A stretch of 64,000 nt of DNA, from NCBI GenBank assembly GCA_028015205.1, contig CM051520.1, forward strand, positions 33,037,528 through 33,101,527. Direction: 5' to 3'. Shown here piece after piece: positions 25,509 through 35,942 of the stretch (its first letter is position 1; the number at the start of each line of letters is the position of its first letter). The stretch is from Mytilisepta virgata (Eukaryota; Mollusca; Bivalvia; Mytilida; Mytilidae). A program made the position numbers and the translations under genes. The notes below the pieces were generated by a model. The model had not been told where the DNA came from and made no database searches. It saw only the letters and a list, made by a program, of their open reading frames with translations.

Positions 25509-27117
25509 TACCGTAAATCGGGATATTTTGGTGTAGCGATATTTTGGCGGTTTTCGCTAAAAACATGTGCGTTAAATTTTGGTGTGTTAAAATTTGCCAA
25601 CATTCTTAAAATCACATAATTAAATATTGTTGTTTTAGTAAGTTATGTAAGGGGGCTTGATTATATGCCCTGATTAGCATGATTAGATATAATTATTAAT
25701 CAAATTAGTTAATTTTAGGTAGACAAAATGTATGAATATTGTAATTAATTTTGCAAATTTTAGGGTAAAATATGAACTAAAATGATAAAAAAATGTGAAA
25801 AATATAAATTTTTTAAAATTAATTTTGTAAATTTTGGGGTGAAATATGAGCAAAAAATGTGAGAAAATATAAATTTTGAAAATTTTGGGGTGAAATATGA
25901 CGATATACGACAGTTAGTCCGACGAGCAGCAGCACTACCACTTGTTCCAGTCCACCAAGTAGAAGATGCATGGTTCAACACACTCCAAGATTTAGAAGAC
26001 ACCAACTTACCCGTAGACACCACACCCTTCTCCGACTATGTTGTTACTCAATGGATCGACAGCGACCGTACCTTATGGAACCACTTCAGCACAGAAGGAC
26101 CGCGTACCATCAACCACCTGGAAGCATGGCACGGCAAACGAAAGAAGAAAGTTCAACACAGTCACCCGAATATCTACACCATCATCCAGACCTTCAAGGA
26201 CATCCAGGCCGCCAACGAGATAACTCAGATCCAACTACAAGCCGGGTGGAACTAATCGACCCAGACAGAAAAAGTACAGGACCATCGACAACCGCATCAG
26301 CACAATGAATGAAAGACTCACCAGCAACATCATCGAGCTCATGGACTACGTAGATCTAGTGTCACAGTTACTCCATCTGGGCTGAACATTTAGACGTTTT
26401 GTGACATTTTAAAGTTTGAACAGTGCTATTTAATGTGATTATTATTGTATTTAGTGCTTATGCTATTTTAAACCAAAATAATGTGATGCTGTTTGTTATT
26501 TCTTGTTCATTGTATATAAGTATTATGTTATCTATAATGTATGAAATAAGTTATTAAGATACAGTAAAATATATTAAAAATATTTTTTTGTCCTTTTTTA
26601 ATTAGCCAACAAGTTGATATAAAATCAATTTATATTTGAATTAATTTAAAGATTCTCTTTTCACTTTTTTTTTTCATTTTTCCAAAAAAAAAATAGTACT
26701 AAAATTCATTTTTTTTTTTTTTTTTTTGGAAAAGTATTTTTAAAGAACTGAAATGAGAATCTTTAAAATTAAGAGTTTAGACGACCATCAAAACAGCCAT
26801 TAAGACAATAAATCAACACAGCACAATATTTCCCAGGAAATTAACAGGTACAATAGTTACCCTACATGAGGGCCCCATAATCCTCACCAATGAGCACCTA
26901 CAGTATTCTTTGATCTTATAAAATGTTGGCACTCAGGCACACAGCCGTATAATCATAGTTAATTATTTTTACATATAACTACATGAACTAGAATCTGAAT
27001 ATTTTGGAAGTTTATTTCTTTGGATTATTTTTATTTGGTTTGTTTAATTTTGGCGGATTGGCAACAAGCGCCAAATAAACTAAAATATAACCACAGCCAA
27101 AATATCCCAATTTACGG
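25509..27117. mobile_element. TA-flanked TIR element carrying a MULE-like fragment
   Basis: The left end CCGTAAATCGGGATATTTTG and the inverse of the right end, CCGTAAATTGGGATATTTTG, face each other. TA lies on both sides (about 25507-25508 and 27118-27119). Removing the element restores a continuous satellite unit, CTATACAGTA/TCGTCATGCAC, which confirms the boundaries. Inside are a short tandem repeat around AAATTTTGGGGTGAAATATGA (25745-25905) and the transposase fragment at 25890-26385. Confidence 0.65.
25890..26385 (+). pseudogene. C-terminal fragment of a FLYWCH/MULE-type transposase, frameshifted
   Basis: The frame from 25890 reads DDIRQLVRRAAALPLVPVHQ, then LWNHFSTEGPRTINHLEAWH, then KVQHSHPNIYTIIQTFKDIQ. 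This is the layout of the region after the catalytic core in MULE-like proteins with FLYWCH domains ('...NHLEGWH...HPNI...'). A one-base shift near 26250 moves the conserved end (frame containing RQKKYRTIDNRI ... ELMDYVDLVSQLLHLG) into another frame, which stops at 26383-26385. No FLYWCH finger or DDE core is present, so this is a broken fragment. Its base composition is clearly less AT-rich than its flanks, as expected of former coding DNA. Confidence 0.65.
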
Positions 27118-27167
27118 TATCGTCATGCACAATATGTAGATGCACAATCATGTTTTAGAATTTAATA

Positions 27168-27524
27168 AATTTATTTCTTGAAATAGACTATGAAGGACGT
27201 TTGAAGACAAAACTTTATGACAAACGTGATGACTTCAACTTTCCTATTGTTAATTTTCCCTTCTTGAGTAGCAATATACCAGCATCGCCTGCATATGGCG
27301 TCTACGTTTCTCAGCTTATCCGATTTTCAAGGGCATGCGTGAGTTACCCTGACTTTCGACAAAGAGGATTACTGCTGTCACAAAAGCTTCTTAACCAGGG
27401 TTTTATCAGGGATAAGTTGATGTCATCACTTAAGAAATTTTACGGTCGTCATCATGAATTGATTGACCATTACAGTGTTCCAATATCTAAGATGATGTTG
27501 GACCTGTTCCCACTGTCGTAATCT
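27168..27524 (+). pseudogene. Reverse-transcriptase C-terminal fragment
   Basis: The open frame, about 106 codons from 27201, reads KLYDKRDDFNFPIVNFPF, then YGVYVSQLIRFSRACVSY, then LLLSQKLLNQGFIRDKLMSS. It aligns with the end of the reverse transcriptase at 48514-49261 (KIYDTRDDF, YGVYMSQLVRFARVC). The catalytic part is missing; a 5'-truncated insertion is likely. I place the family near Penelope-like elements, with uncertainty. It interrupts the satellite array. Confidence 0.7.
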
Positions 27525-27545
27525 TTCATGTGACCCCTACGATTT

Positions 27546-27785
27546 GTGACTTCCACCGGATTGACCTTGTTGAACTTCACGACGGGTGCCGTATACGGAG
27601 CAGGAACTGCTTACCCTTCCGGAGCACCTGGGTTCACTCCTGGTTTTTATAGGAGTTCGTGTTGTTCATTGTTTTTAGTTTTCTGTGTTTATTTGTTGTG
27701 CTTGTGGTTGTTCGTTTGTCTTCCCGGGTTTGTCTGTCCAATGGATTACGTTTTTTTGATTGCTCCTTAGGTATATTTGTCCTTT
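27546..27785 (+). repeat. 3' tail of the reverse-transcriptase element, copy 1
   Basis: After the stop codon comes a tail with TGCCGTATACGGAGCAGGAA, CTTACCCTTCCGGAGCACCT and TTTGTTGTGCTTGTGGTTGT, ending at ATTGCTCCTTAGGTATATTT. The same tail occurs alone at 41514-41765 and, shorter, at 47418-47545, always in the same orientation. That is expected from 5'-truncated retroelement insertions. Confidence 0.75.
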
Positions 27786-28210
27786 TTTTTTAAGCTTGTG
27801 ACAGAAACTTGTTTTTTCATTTTCAAATACATGCATTTTTTACTATATAGTATTGTCATGCACATTAAGTAGATGTTCAATAAGGTTTACAAGTTTTCGA
27901 ACATTCGGGCCCACAGGGGTCGAATTTCGAATATTGTCAATTTAAGCTTGTGACGTAAACTCCTTTATCATTTTTCAATTTATACATTTCATATCTATAC
28001 AGTAGTGTCATGCACAATATATATAGATGTGCAGTAAAGTTTTAGAATTTTAATTATCTAAACTTGGGGCATACAAGGGTCAGATTTCAAAAATTGTCAA
28101 TTTAAGTTTGTGACATAAATAGTTTTTCATTTGTGATTTCTTCATAGGATGATTGCATACCATCTTTAAATGGGCATAAGGTTTTAGATTTATGCAATTG
28201 GGTAGGTGTC

Positions 28211-30094
28211 CCAACTAATTGCAGGGGTGCAGGGATAACTGGTCGATCCGACAGTCCAGCTTTCTAGTTATGACATAAATTTTATGGTGGAGTGACTTTG
28301 GTTTAAGGTTTACATTTTAGTTGATTTGTCAAAAAAAACTATGATATAGATATATATAACAGTCATCTTATTAATCAGCAACATTTAAGTCAACATGACC
28401 TACATTTCATGCTTGAGTGAACTAAATTTTAATGTTTCTATTCGTATCTCAGAAACTAAATTTAGTACTACGGATTATTATTCATGGAATTCTAGTGAAT
28501 ATAATTAAGCAGAATATAAGAATAGTATTACACTTTTACATACTTAAAATAAATTAAATTAAAATCATTTCCCCTTATAAATGAAACAGCTGTAGACTCA
28601 GAGCTTACAAATACTCCCTGCTCAAAGACATTGTAGATGGGTCCATAATTCATTGTTTGAAAAATGTAAAATGGCATTATAAAATCGTTACCAACCTTAC
28701 AGCTTATCATGGTTCCGCTTCACACCTACTCATCTCTCTCTTTCTCTCTCTCTCCTGTCCTCTGTCTGTCTCTCTTTAACTATACCTCTCCTCCTCATCC
28801 CCTCCAACCATTATAAACCATTGTAATTTTGTTATGCTCAGCAGATTATAGTAGTATATTTATATATATGTGGGTATGTACGTATGTAATGCATGCTCAA
28901 CTATTGGTATGAATTTTAATACTAGTATATAAGAAGAAGACTTCATAAGTATGATTTACTTGTGTTCTCATCCTTTTGTTGTTTTTTATAGCAATAAAAT
29001 ATGTTTAAACCTACTATGAATCACTTGTGGGGTATAGTTCCTGAGAATTTTTGACCAAAAATTCCCATAGTCTATACAGTGGCATAGTTAAACACGAACT
29101 AAATGTGTCTAAGGTACAAAATCGGTGCTCAATTCGCAATTCACTATGGTCATGTTTCACAACAATGAATTACTTGTACCCTATAGCTGCTGAGAATTTT
29201 GTGACATCAGGACGGACAGTGATAAAGCATTATACTCTCAGTCCTTTGGAGCGGGATGACAATTCTGTGCCCAAGAGGACAGTTCGTCCATGCGTTACAT
29301 TATCTTGTTTTGTTTAATATTATTATTTCTTTGGAGTCAATTTTCTGTTGGGTTTGTTTTCTTTTTTGGTTCATTCGACAGCCCAGTGACCCCTTGTTTT
29401 TTGTTACTTGATTAAAAACCGGGACTGCATCTTTCAACCATAGATTAAGTATGGTCTAATAATAGTCAAATAGGTCCATGCCTTTGAAAACAAAGCTTTA
29501 AAACATTCCAAATGTCATACTGTGGTGTCATCACATCTTATGCATCAAATCAATGAACTGCACACAAAAAATTACGCAATTATGGAAAAAAATGAATCAG
29601 GTCAGCATTGGAAAAAAAATTGACACCCCCACCCCCCCCCCCCCCCACCCCAAAAAAAACAGTTTGCAATTCATTACAAGATTGCAATGTCCCCCGCCGA
29701 TAATAAGTCAATAACACAAAATTTAAAGTTCGATCTGAGAGTCTTCCCAAACATTTATCAAAGATGGAATTGCAGTGTTTAAAATTTATTCCAGGTAAAT
29801 GCTATTTCACATCTAACTACTTTAATTTTTGGTTGATAGGTACTTTAAAAAAAAAATCAGGATTCTGAGAGTTTTTCAGGATAACACTATTGAATCGTAA
29901 TTTTTGAAATTCAATTATTCAAATCAGTTGCTGTTTTACACTTGAATACTTAACTTTATGGTTTCTAGGTAATTTTCTCATAAATTGAATGTCTGAGAGT
30001 CGTCCAGTATATTGACTAAATATGGAGTTTCTGTGTTTGAAATTTAATTATTCCAAGCAATTGGTGTTTCACATCTGACTAATATATTAATATA
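28211..30094. other. AT-rich non-coding region
   Basis: No supported gene was found. The region holds a pyrimidine-rich (TC)n-like stretch at 28728-28780, short (TA)n near 28857, the fragment CCTTTGGAGCGGGATGACAA at about 29245 and a poly-C run at 29632-29646. A loose repeat of 'CTGAGAGT..TTCC' spaced about 120-130 bp lies at 29735-30005. Confidence 0.45.
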
Positions 30095-30408
30095 TATACT
30101 GAACCGCAAAAGAAACGTCGCTTTTTCAAAATGTTAGCAAAATTCAAAATAAATATTAATTAATGATTTTTATATAATCAGTATTACGATTACATCTACA
30201 GGTAAGATTAAATTACCTGTGAATTAAATTTTCGGTTGAATAATTTTCAGTTGATATCGTAGAGCGACCGTACCTAAAACCGCTCGTGGGACACACTTGG
30301 CGGTAATTTTTCTTAAATCTTAAATGTTCGTGAAATTCATGCTCCTTTATGGGTATAAAAGGCCGGAGAAAATTAAAGAGTGTTAGTATCAGTGTTGACA
30401 CAGAAGCT

Positions 30409-31446
30409 ATGCCACGTCTGACTCCACAACAGAGAGAACAGGCCATTGGTCGATTGGATGCTGGGCAATCTGCCAGAGTTATTGCCAACGACTTCAACTG
30501 TGCTGTTCGAACAATTGAACGTTTACGGACACGGTACAATGCAACAAACAGCACAAATGACCGTCCACGGAGTGGTAGACCCCAAGTCACTACCCCTAGA
30601 CAGAATAGAGGCATTATTCGTCACCATTTGATGAATCGGTTCACCCCAGCTGCCGAAACTGCCAGAAACACTGTTGGAACACATGGACGACCCATAAGTG
30701 ATGATACGGTTCGTCGGCGATTAGCTGCTAGAAACATGAGATGTCGCCGTCCAGCAAGAGGACCTATTCTTACTCCTCGACACCGTCAAGCTCGTCTTCA
30801 GTGGGCCACTCAGCGACAGAATTGGCGAAATCGACAATGGCGTAACATCATCTTCTCTGACGAAAGCCGTTACTGCATTTCAACAGCCGATGGCAGAACC
30901 AGAGTGTGGAGAAGACGCGGGGAACGTTACAAAGACAGCTGCATTCTGGAAACAGACGCGTGGGGAGGACCTAGCATCATGGTATGGGGTGGAATCGGCC
31001 TTAACGTTAAACTTGGTCCAGTCATCTTTCAGAACCTTGGTCCAGGCAGAGGAAATGGCGTAACAGCTGCCCGTTACATCGACCAAGTCTTGACACCCCA
31101 TGTTCAGCCCCATTTCGCACGTCATCAAAACAAGACTTTCCAACAGGACAATGCACGTGCGCATACCGCAAGAGCCACAAGAGACTTCCTACAGCAGAAT
31201 AACATTAATGTTATGGATTGGCCGGCTTTGAGTCCAGATTTAAACCCTATTGAACATTTATGGGACGAAGTTCAAAGACGGTTGAATAATGAGCAGCCAA
31301 GTCCGACAACTGCAGCTGAACTTTCACAAGCGTTTCAGAGAGTAGGGGCACGTATTCCGATGGCGTTTATTAATCGGCTCATCAACTCCATGTACCGAAG
31401 ATGTGCCGCAGTAATTGGTGCCGGTGGAGGACATACACGTTATTAA
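30409..31446 (+). CDS. Tc1-family DD34E transposase (intact)
   Basis: The 345-residue protein catalyses cut-and-paste transposition at TA sites and acts in the nucleus. An N-terminal paired-like helix-turn-helix region (residues about 5-110: LTPQQREQAIGRLDAG ... RTIERL) includes the hinge RPRSGRP (about 53-59). The catalytic domain shows IIFSDESRY (Asp151), FQQDNARAHTA (Asp247) and SPDLNPIEHLWDE (Glu282). Exactly 34 residues separate the second Asp from Glu, defining DD34E. I chose the ATG at 30409 (MPRLTPQQ) because family members are about 340 residues long and start just before this region. An in-frame ATG at 30349 would add 20 unlikely residues. No stops or frameshifts are visible, so it could be active. 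Confidence 0.93.
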   Translation: MPRLTPQQREQAIGRLDAGQSARVIANDFNCAVRTIERLRTRYNATNSTNDRPRSGRPQVTTPRQNRGIIRHHLMNRFTPAAETARNTVGTHGRPISDDTVRRRLAARNMRCRRPARGPILTPRHRQARLQWATQRQNWRNRQWRNIIFSDESRYCISTADGRTRVWRRRGERYKDSCILETDAWGGPSIMVWGGIGLNVKLGPVIFQNLGPGRGNGVTAARYIDQVLTPHVQPHFARHQNKTFQQDNARAHTARATRDFLQQNNINVMDWPALSPDLNPIEHLWDEVQRRLNNEQPSPTTAAELSQAFQRVGARIPMAFINRLINSMYRRCAAVIGAGGGHTRY

Positions 31447-31510
31447 CGGACGTGGGAGCACAGCATTGAAAACATGTGACGTTGCGACAATTGTGACGTT
31501 TTTGTAACCA

Positions 31511-31612
31511 AAAGACTGTAAATCATTCATTAAATTTTGTAAAAATTAATTTAAAATATATAAAGACTGTAAATCATTCATTAAATTTTGTAAAAATTAA
31601 TTTAAAATATAT
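31511..31612. repeat. 51-bp tandem duplication inside the Tc1 element
   Basis: AAAGACTGTAAATCATTCAT and the following sequence to TTAAAATATAT are repeated exactly once, starting at 31511 and 31562. The duplication lies between the transposase stop codon and the right terminal repeat. It is a marker for this copy or subfamily. Confidence 0.9.
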
Positions 31613-31682
31613 AAATGTCACTTTGAAATAAATGTATGTGAACATGTCATTTTGTGCGACGTTTCTTTTGCGGTTCAGTGTA

Positions 31683-33490
31683 GTTGCTAGGAACCCTTCC
31701 CAATCAATGTGCTGGAAAGCAGTGGAGGAAAGATTGCAACTGTTGTTGTGTATAATTTTAAATTGAATATTATCACAGATTTGTTCTTTGTATTCAAGTT
31801 TTATACATAGAGTGTAAGAGCTAAAACTGAACTTTTTTATTTGGCCTTATGATCTTCTGTAATATTTTGAGAAAATCCACACAAGTGGCCAAACAAGGGA
31901 AAAGGGGGGGGGGTATTTCTAATGGCAGTTTTTTGGAAGAAAGTGGGCTATATTTCACACATTTCTGAATGAAACAAAACTCCGTAGACGATAAAGCCAT
32001 GAACAGATGAAACGTCAGTTCGCCTTGCCCGTTGGCTTTGCCTTTTGTCGTTTTGGGAATTTTATTTGTTTACATGTTGTCGTTACCGACATATACCGAG
32101 TCTAAATGACATGTAACATCTTAAAGTAACCAAAAAAAAAAAATAAATCAAATGCCCTCTGTGACAAGCTTAAATCCCAGACGTAGATTACCAGATTCCA
32201 TTGGAACAGGTGTGACGAAATAATTTCAAGCTTCTTTGATACTTTGCTTTCCCAAATAAGGAAAATAAACCACGCCTACTTTAAAACGTCGTCTGATCGT
32301 ATTTTCTTTCATGTATGGTACAAGAGAGAAAAGTTATACTTACGTTTGAACTGTTGATGATGAACAGAATGCTGATACATCATACTCTGTCAAAACCAAC
32401 ACAAAAAACTGCCGATCAATAAATGATTCCATGTATTTTCACACTTCTGAAATCGAAGACACAGACAACGTCGTCACGCCATTAATATTCATGAGTTAAG
32501 GAAGAGTTACATCCCCACTGATAAAACAGCATTAACCTACCCGCGCATATGAAAAAGGAATAAAGATTTCATCCTTCGGGAAGACTTTCATAGACTGATT
32601 TCAAAGTATTTTAATTTGGATTTATTTTATTCATTTATTTAATTCATTCTAGGTACAAAACGCTGTCCTCAACGCACAGTACATTAGAACAAGAGTTGAT
32701 ACACACGACATTTATTTCAGGTCTTACCCAACACATTAATAAATCGTGCATAACAACATTTGTATGAAATAAGATTTTGTGTTGAAATTCCTAAAAAGAC
32801 TTAAAACTGACAATCCACATGATTCATGTTGTAACCCTATAGTTCGTGATCGTCTGTATATTTATACATTGATTGATTGTTGTTTTACGTCCGGTGGCCA
32901 GAATTTCAGACACATTAACGACGGAAACATGTTAATCAAATAATCAGGTTGGTAGGTGCCTAAAGTGGGTCACCCCGGGGCGGGAAATTTAGATTGCCAC
33001 TTGAAATGGAGCAGGTAGGGACTGTAATTTAGCCTATCAACAGGCCACCTAAGGACCCCTCCGAAGAGTTGTTGATAGAGTTCTTGATCGTTCGAAGAGC
33101 GTGGCTTCTCTCTGAACACGGAACTGCGGATTTCAACTAGAATTCAAAACGTTTTCTTCCACCGAAGACAACTAATAGGCGAAATATACATCATGATACT
33201 GAACGCATGATAGGAAAACGATTTTTGCTTTCCTTCTCATAGGAAAACAAATATTTTTTCGAAGGAAGGTTTCGAAAAAAAATTAAGAGCACAGTGAAAA
33301 TCCTAGCCCCCCCCCCCCCCCCCCCGCCCCCGATAAGAAAATGATTGTTGCCTTAAACAACATTTTTTTTTATTAAGCCACACATACTAGGTGATAGACA
33401 CTTTGCTATACATATTTGCATCTTAGTGGGTGTCCCCTGGTTTTAAACAAATTTATCTGGAATCGACAAACTCAGTTGACATACAGGGTG
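31683..33490. other. Region without a firm gene; one candidate exon and a possible SINE-like repeat
   Basis: Apart from the candidate exon at 32344-32432, no coding sequence is supported. TTTATTTGGCCTTATGATC near 31837 matches the right end of the TTA-flanked MITEs, but I do not see a left end. The stretch about 32870-33130 (GTTGTTTTACGTCCGGTGGC ... GGAACTGCGGATTTCAAC) is less AT-rich and looks like a dispersed repeat. Poly-C lies at 33307-33325. Confidence 0.4.
32344..32432 (-). CDS. Possible first exon (low confidence)
   Basis: On the minus strand an ATG (32432-32430) opens MESFIDRQFFVLVLTEYD, ending in CAAAC before a consensus donor GTAAGT (32343-32338), phase 2 out. An internal acceptor (TTGGTTTTGACAG) could instead make this a short internal exon. 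The upstream sequence (32440-32560) contains several CG dinucleotides and could be a promoter region. No downstream exon was recognised. Confidence 0.25.
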
Positions 33491-33498
33491 GACTAGCT

Positions 33499-33605
33499 CT
33501 GAGGAGGGTTGCCCTGACAAATCTCCTAAAATAACCCGAAACATTGAATAAAATACATGTAATACAAAACACAATGTAAGGTCCAAGTTGTGATCTATAC
33601 CGTAA
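33499..33605 (+). ncRNA. Hammerhead-like motif (candidate)
   Basis: Core CTGAGGA (33499-33505, allowed variable position 7), stem II GGGTT/AACCC (33506-33510 and 33533-33537) with a 22-base loop, then GAAA (33538-33541). Stem III ACAT/ATGT (33541-33544 and 33557-33560) has a 12-base loop and an A at the cleavage position (33561). Stem I is poor next to the core; only TGGAC with GTCCA (near 33580) can pair, across a large internal loop. It may be a degenerate hammerhead of another retroelement tail. Confidence 0.35.
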
Positions 33606-33636
33606 ATTGGGGGGGGGGGGGGGGTTATGATCATTT

Positions 33637-33908
33637 AAAAAAAGTATGTGCATATATAGAAAAAGTATAAAGAAAAAGTATGTGCATATATAGAAAAAGA
33701 ATAAAGAAAAAGTATGTGCATATATAGAAAAAGTATAAAGAAAAAAAAATTGCATATATAGAAAAAGTATAAAGATAAAGTATGTGCATATATAGATAAA
33801 GTATGTGCATATATAGAAAAAGTATGTGCATATATAGAAAAAGTATGTGCATAATTATATAGACAAAGTATGTGCATATATAGAAAAAGTATGTGCATAT
33901 ATAGAAAT
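33637..33908. repeat. Minisatellite AAAAGTATGTGCATATATAG
   Basis: About ten variants of a 21-bp unit occur (AAAAAGTATGTGCATATATAG), some with an added AAAAAGTATAAAG spacer. It borders a 16-base G-run (33609-33624). All long open frames through it on the minus strand (poly YAHTFS) are artefacts of the repeat. Confidence 0.92.
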
Positions 33909-33961
33909 AAGTACATATAAGGCAGTTATAGCGTTCCATAGAATCCAGTATAAGTGTACGT

Positions 33962-34747
33962 TTACACTCTGGCTTCGTTATCCTTCACTTCCTGTCTTAA
34001 ACTTGGGTAAATCGAATTAATGTCCTTCGACTTTTTCTTGTCGAAACTTCTTTTAAATTTTTCTTTTTGGGATGATGATGAGATCGTTTTGACATCGATC
34101 TCCGAGTCAACATCGCGTCCAGTTTTGACTGACGCCATCGGTTCCGGAGTCATATGATCTATTTCGGATCTTCTTTTCCTTAGCGGTAGAATTGGCATAT
34201 ATCAAACGTCTTCGTCTGCTTCAGTTGTCAAATTGTTCTCAGAGTGATATTTACGACACCAATTTTGTTCTTGCCATGAAATTCGTTTTTCTGCCGGCAC
34301 GTCATCAATCGATATAAGTCCATATTTTTCCTTTAGATATACATGTAACTTTGAAAGTCTAGAGTTCGGTCTGAAAATGTCATTTGTAGTTCCTACTTCT
34401 GGTAACCTTGAAGGAGCGGAAGGTTCAGGTCGTCTTGGGTCATATCTTCTCATCTTTGTCATCTTTCAGACTTTGTTACCATCTTTACCATACATCAAGC
34501 GATTCTCCTCCTCATTTCCCTTTTTGACTGACCTTAACCTACCCTTATATTTATTCCTACACTTATTTATCAATTTACGACGAAATTTAATTATTAAAAG
34601 TAATAGCATTAACCCCAGTGTATCTAATACACATATCCAATATCTAGGGCTCTTGGGCATAGTCTTCAATTCCAAATGAACATTATTTAATTCTTCCTTC
34701 AACTGTTTAATGGGAATACTTTTTATCTTTGTTAATCTCTTAGGTAT
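33962..34747 (-). pseudogene. Unidentified single-pass membrane protein gene, two in-frame TGA codons
   Basis: Three frames on the minus strand (ending at 34466, 34202 and 33962) are in the same phase and separated only by single TGA stops at 34466-34468 and 34202-34204. Together they span about 245 codons. The N-terminal part has a predicted membrane helix (WICVLDTLGLMLLLLIIKF) followed by Arg/Lys, then a long charged, Pro- and Ser-containing tail ending VKDNEARV before TAA. The TGAs could be decayed CGA or TGG codons. The layout (ectodomain, helix, basic anchor, long tail) would suit a retroelement envelope-type protein or a cellular membrane protein; I recognise neither. A mitochondrial-code origin (TGA = Trp) is possible but unsupported. 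Confidence 0.4.
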
Positions 34748-35029
34748 TTTATCGATTTAAAATTAGGTATTTCTTCAAAAACTGTTTTACATAAGGTTAC
34801 ATCTCCAAACAAATAGTTATCAATCAACTTCTTAAATGTCCCCGTTACATTCTATTGACTTTCCAAGTAACACTTTTAAAACGTACATGTGACGTATATA
34901 CAATAAACTACCACACGTGAGATATAGATAGTAAAACTTATTGATACTCATTTGTTTATAATCTAATCTAAATACGCCTTCATCCCGATTATTTATTGTG
35001 TTATATATAATTATTGTACTTTGTGACAT
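34742..35029 (-). pseudogene. Upstream part of the same decayed reading frame
   Basis: The frame beginning MSQSTIIIYNTINN, with ...YLYLTCGSLLYIRHMYV, runs to a stop at 34832. A second frame overlaps from there (KKLIDNYLFGDVTLCKTVF ... SIKYLRD) and stops near 34742, just where the next frame opens. Successive short frames handing over without gaps suggest one former coding region with two frameshifts. The function is unknown. It may belong with 33962-34747. Confidence 0.3.
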
Positions 35030-35942
35030 GTAGTAAATTTGAACTTCTTCTACTTTCTCTTATTTCTATCCTCTAACCCGCTTTGCTTATGACAATTGTA
35101 TTACATGTGATCGGAAAAAAGTCACAGGAAAAGTCACAAAAGGTAGGAAAAAAAGTCACAGGAAATAAAGTCACATGTATTTGATGGGCAATGTATCTGT
35201 TGTTTCTGTTTTCCTTTGTGATGTTTTATGTTCTTTTATACATTTTGAACACAATTTCCTAATCACATATGTCATATGTGTATTAATTTTAAAGTTGTAT
35301 GAGAAACTTCTCGTATCTTCATTGAACCTTGTTCAGTTTTAAGTTTTAGGTCACTTTGATCGATGTCTTACAGTTAAAGTAACTTGCTTGATGTTTAGGT
35401 CCGATTTCATATCTTCACAACCAACTTTGAATACCGTTTTACACTTCATAACCTCAAATCTCAACAACCATAAGAGGAGGAACATAAAATTGTGTACTGA
35501 TGCATCTTGGATCATACATTGTTGTACAGCATACATGAAAAATTAGGTCACTTTGATCACCAAGTTACAAATTTGTTTTGTTTGTTTTTGACATTTTGAT
35601 AAGTAAACAAAACATTTTTATGCGATCCCTGCATAAAATAGCGCATGTCTGAGCTATATTAATAGATAATCTTAAAGTATTTTTTCTCAAATAATGGGTA
35701 ATAATCGTCAAATTTGTAAATACGCAATTAGTTTTGACAATGGATTAATTTAAAAAGTAAAGTTCCCAACAACTAATACGGGAAGCTGTTTCGTGTAGAT
35801 TTGTTCTAATAGATACGCCGTCTGCGTTCACTTCATTTTAAAAATGGCCGTCCAAAACAAACTTTGATCATCACCATTCAACTCGGGATACCATGTGTAC
35901 CTTGAAAGTAGCTTTCATCTACATTTTCTATCTATAATTCAG
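35030..35942. other. Non-coding stretch
   Basis: A local repeat of AAAAAGTCACAGGAAA (35105-35175) and AT-rich sequence are present. I see no exon, RNA gene or complete mobile element. Confidence 0.4.

Larger units (their letters stand above)
24920..28210. repeat. Satellite-like array (150-158 bp units) interrupted by insertions
   Basis: Units carry TATACAGTAGTGTCATGCAC, GTTTTAGAATTTTGATT, GGGGCCCACAGGGGTCGAAT and CAATTTAAGCTTGTGAC. Unit starts fall near 25205, 25363, 25507/27121, 27846 and 28003, giving a period of about 150-158 bp. The array opens with CCGTCCGTCCGT and ACACTTTCTTGTGACA, the inverse of the signature ending the element at 22886. It was split by a TA-flanked element (25509-27119) and by a retroelement fragment (27168-27790). 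Confidence 0.65.
30097..31680 (+). mobile_element. Complete Tc1/mariner-type transposon
   Basis: The terminal inverted repeats ACTGAACCGCAAAAGAAACG start at 30098 and, inverted, end near 31679. TA target duplications lie at 30095-30096 and 31681-31682. The ends show essentially no divergence over 23 bases. The element is about 1.58 kb with one intact transposase gene. A 51-bp direct duplication lies in the 3' non-coding part (31511-31561 and 31562-31612). It sits in a non-coding region and shows no nested insertions, which suggests recent mobility. Confidence 0.92.

Noticed and set aside
30213..30614. 133-codon minus-strand frame
   Set aside because: It is antisense to the start of the Tc1 transposase, whose protein similarity and catalytic residues are unambiguous.
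33453..33939. Four overlapping minus-strand frames rich in YAHTFSL
   Set aside because: They are the translation of a 21-bp minisatellite and a poly-G tract.
33962..34702. Selenocysteine explanation for the TGA codons
   Set aside because: No SECIS-like hairpin was recognised, and neighbouring frameshifts favour decay.
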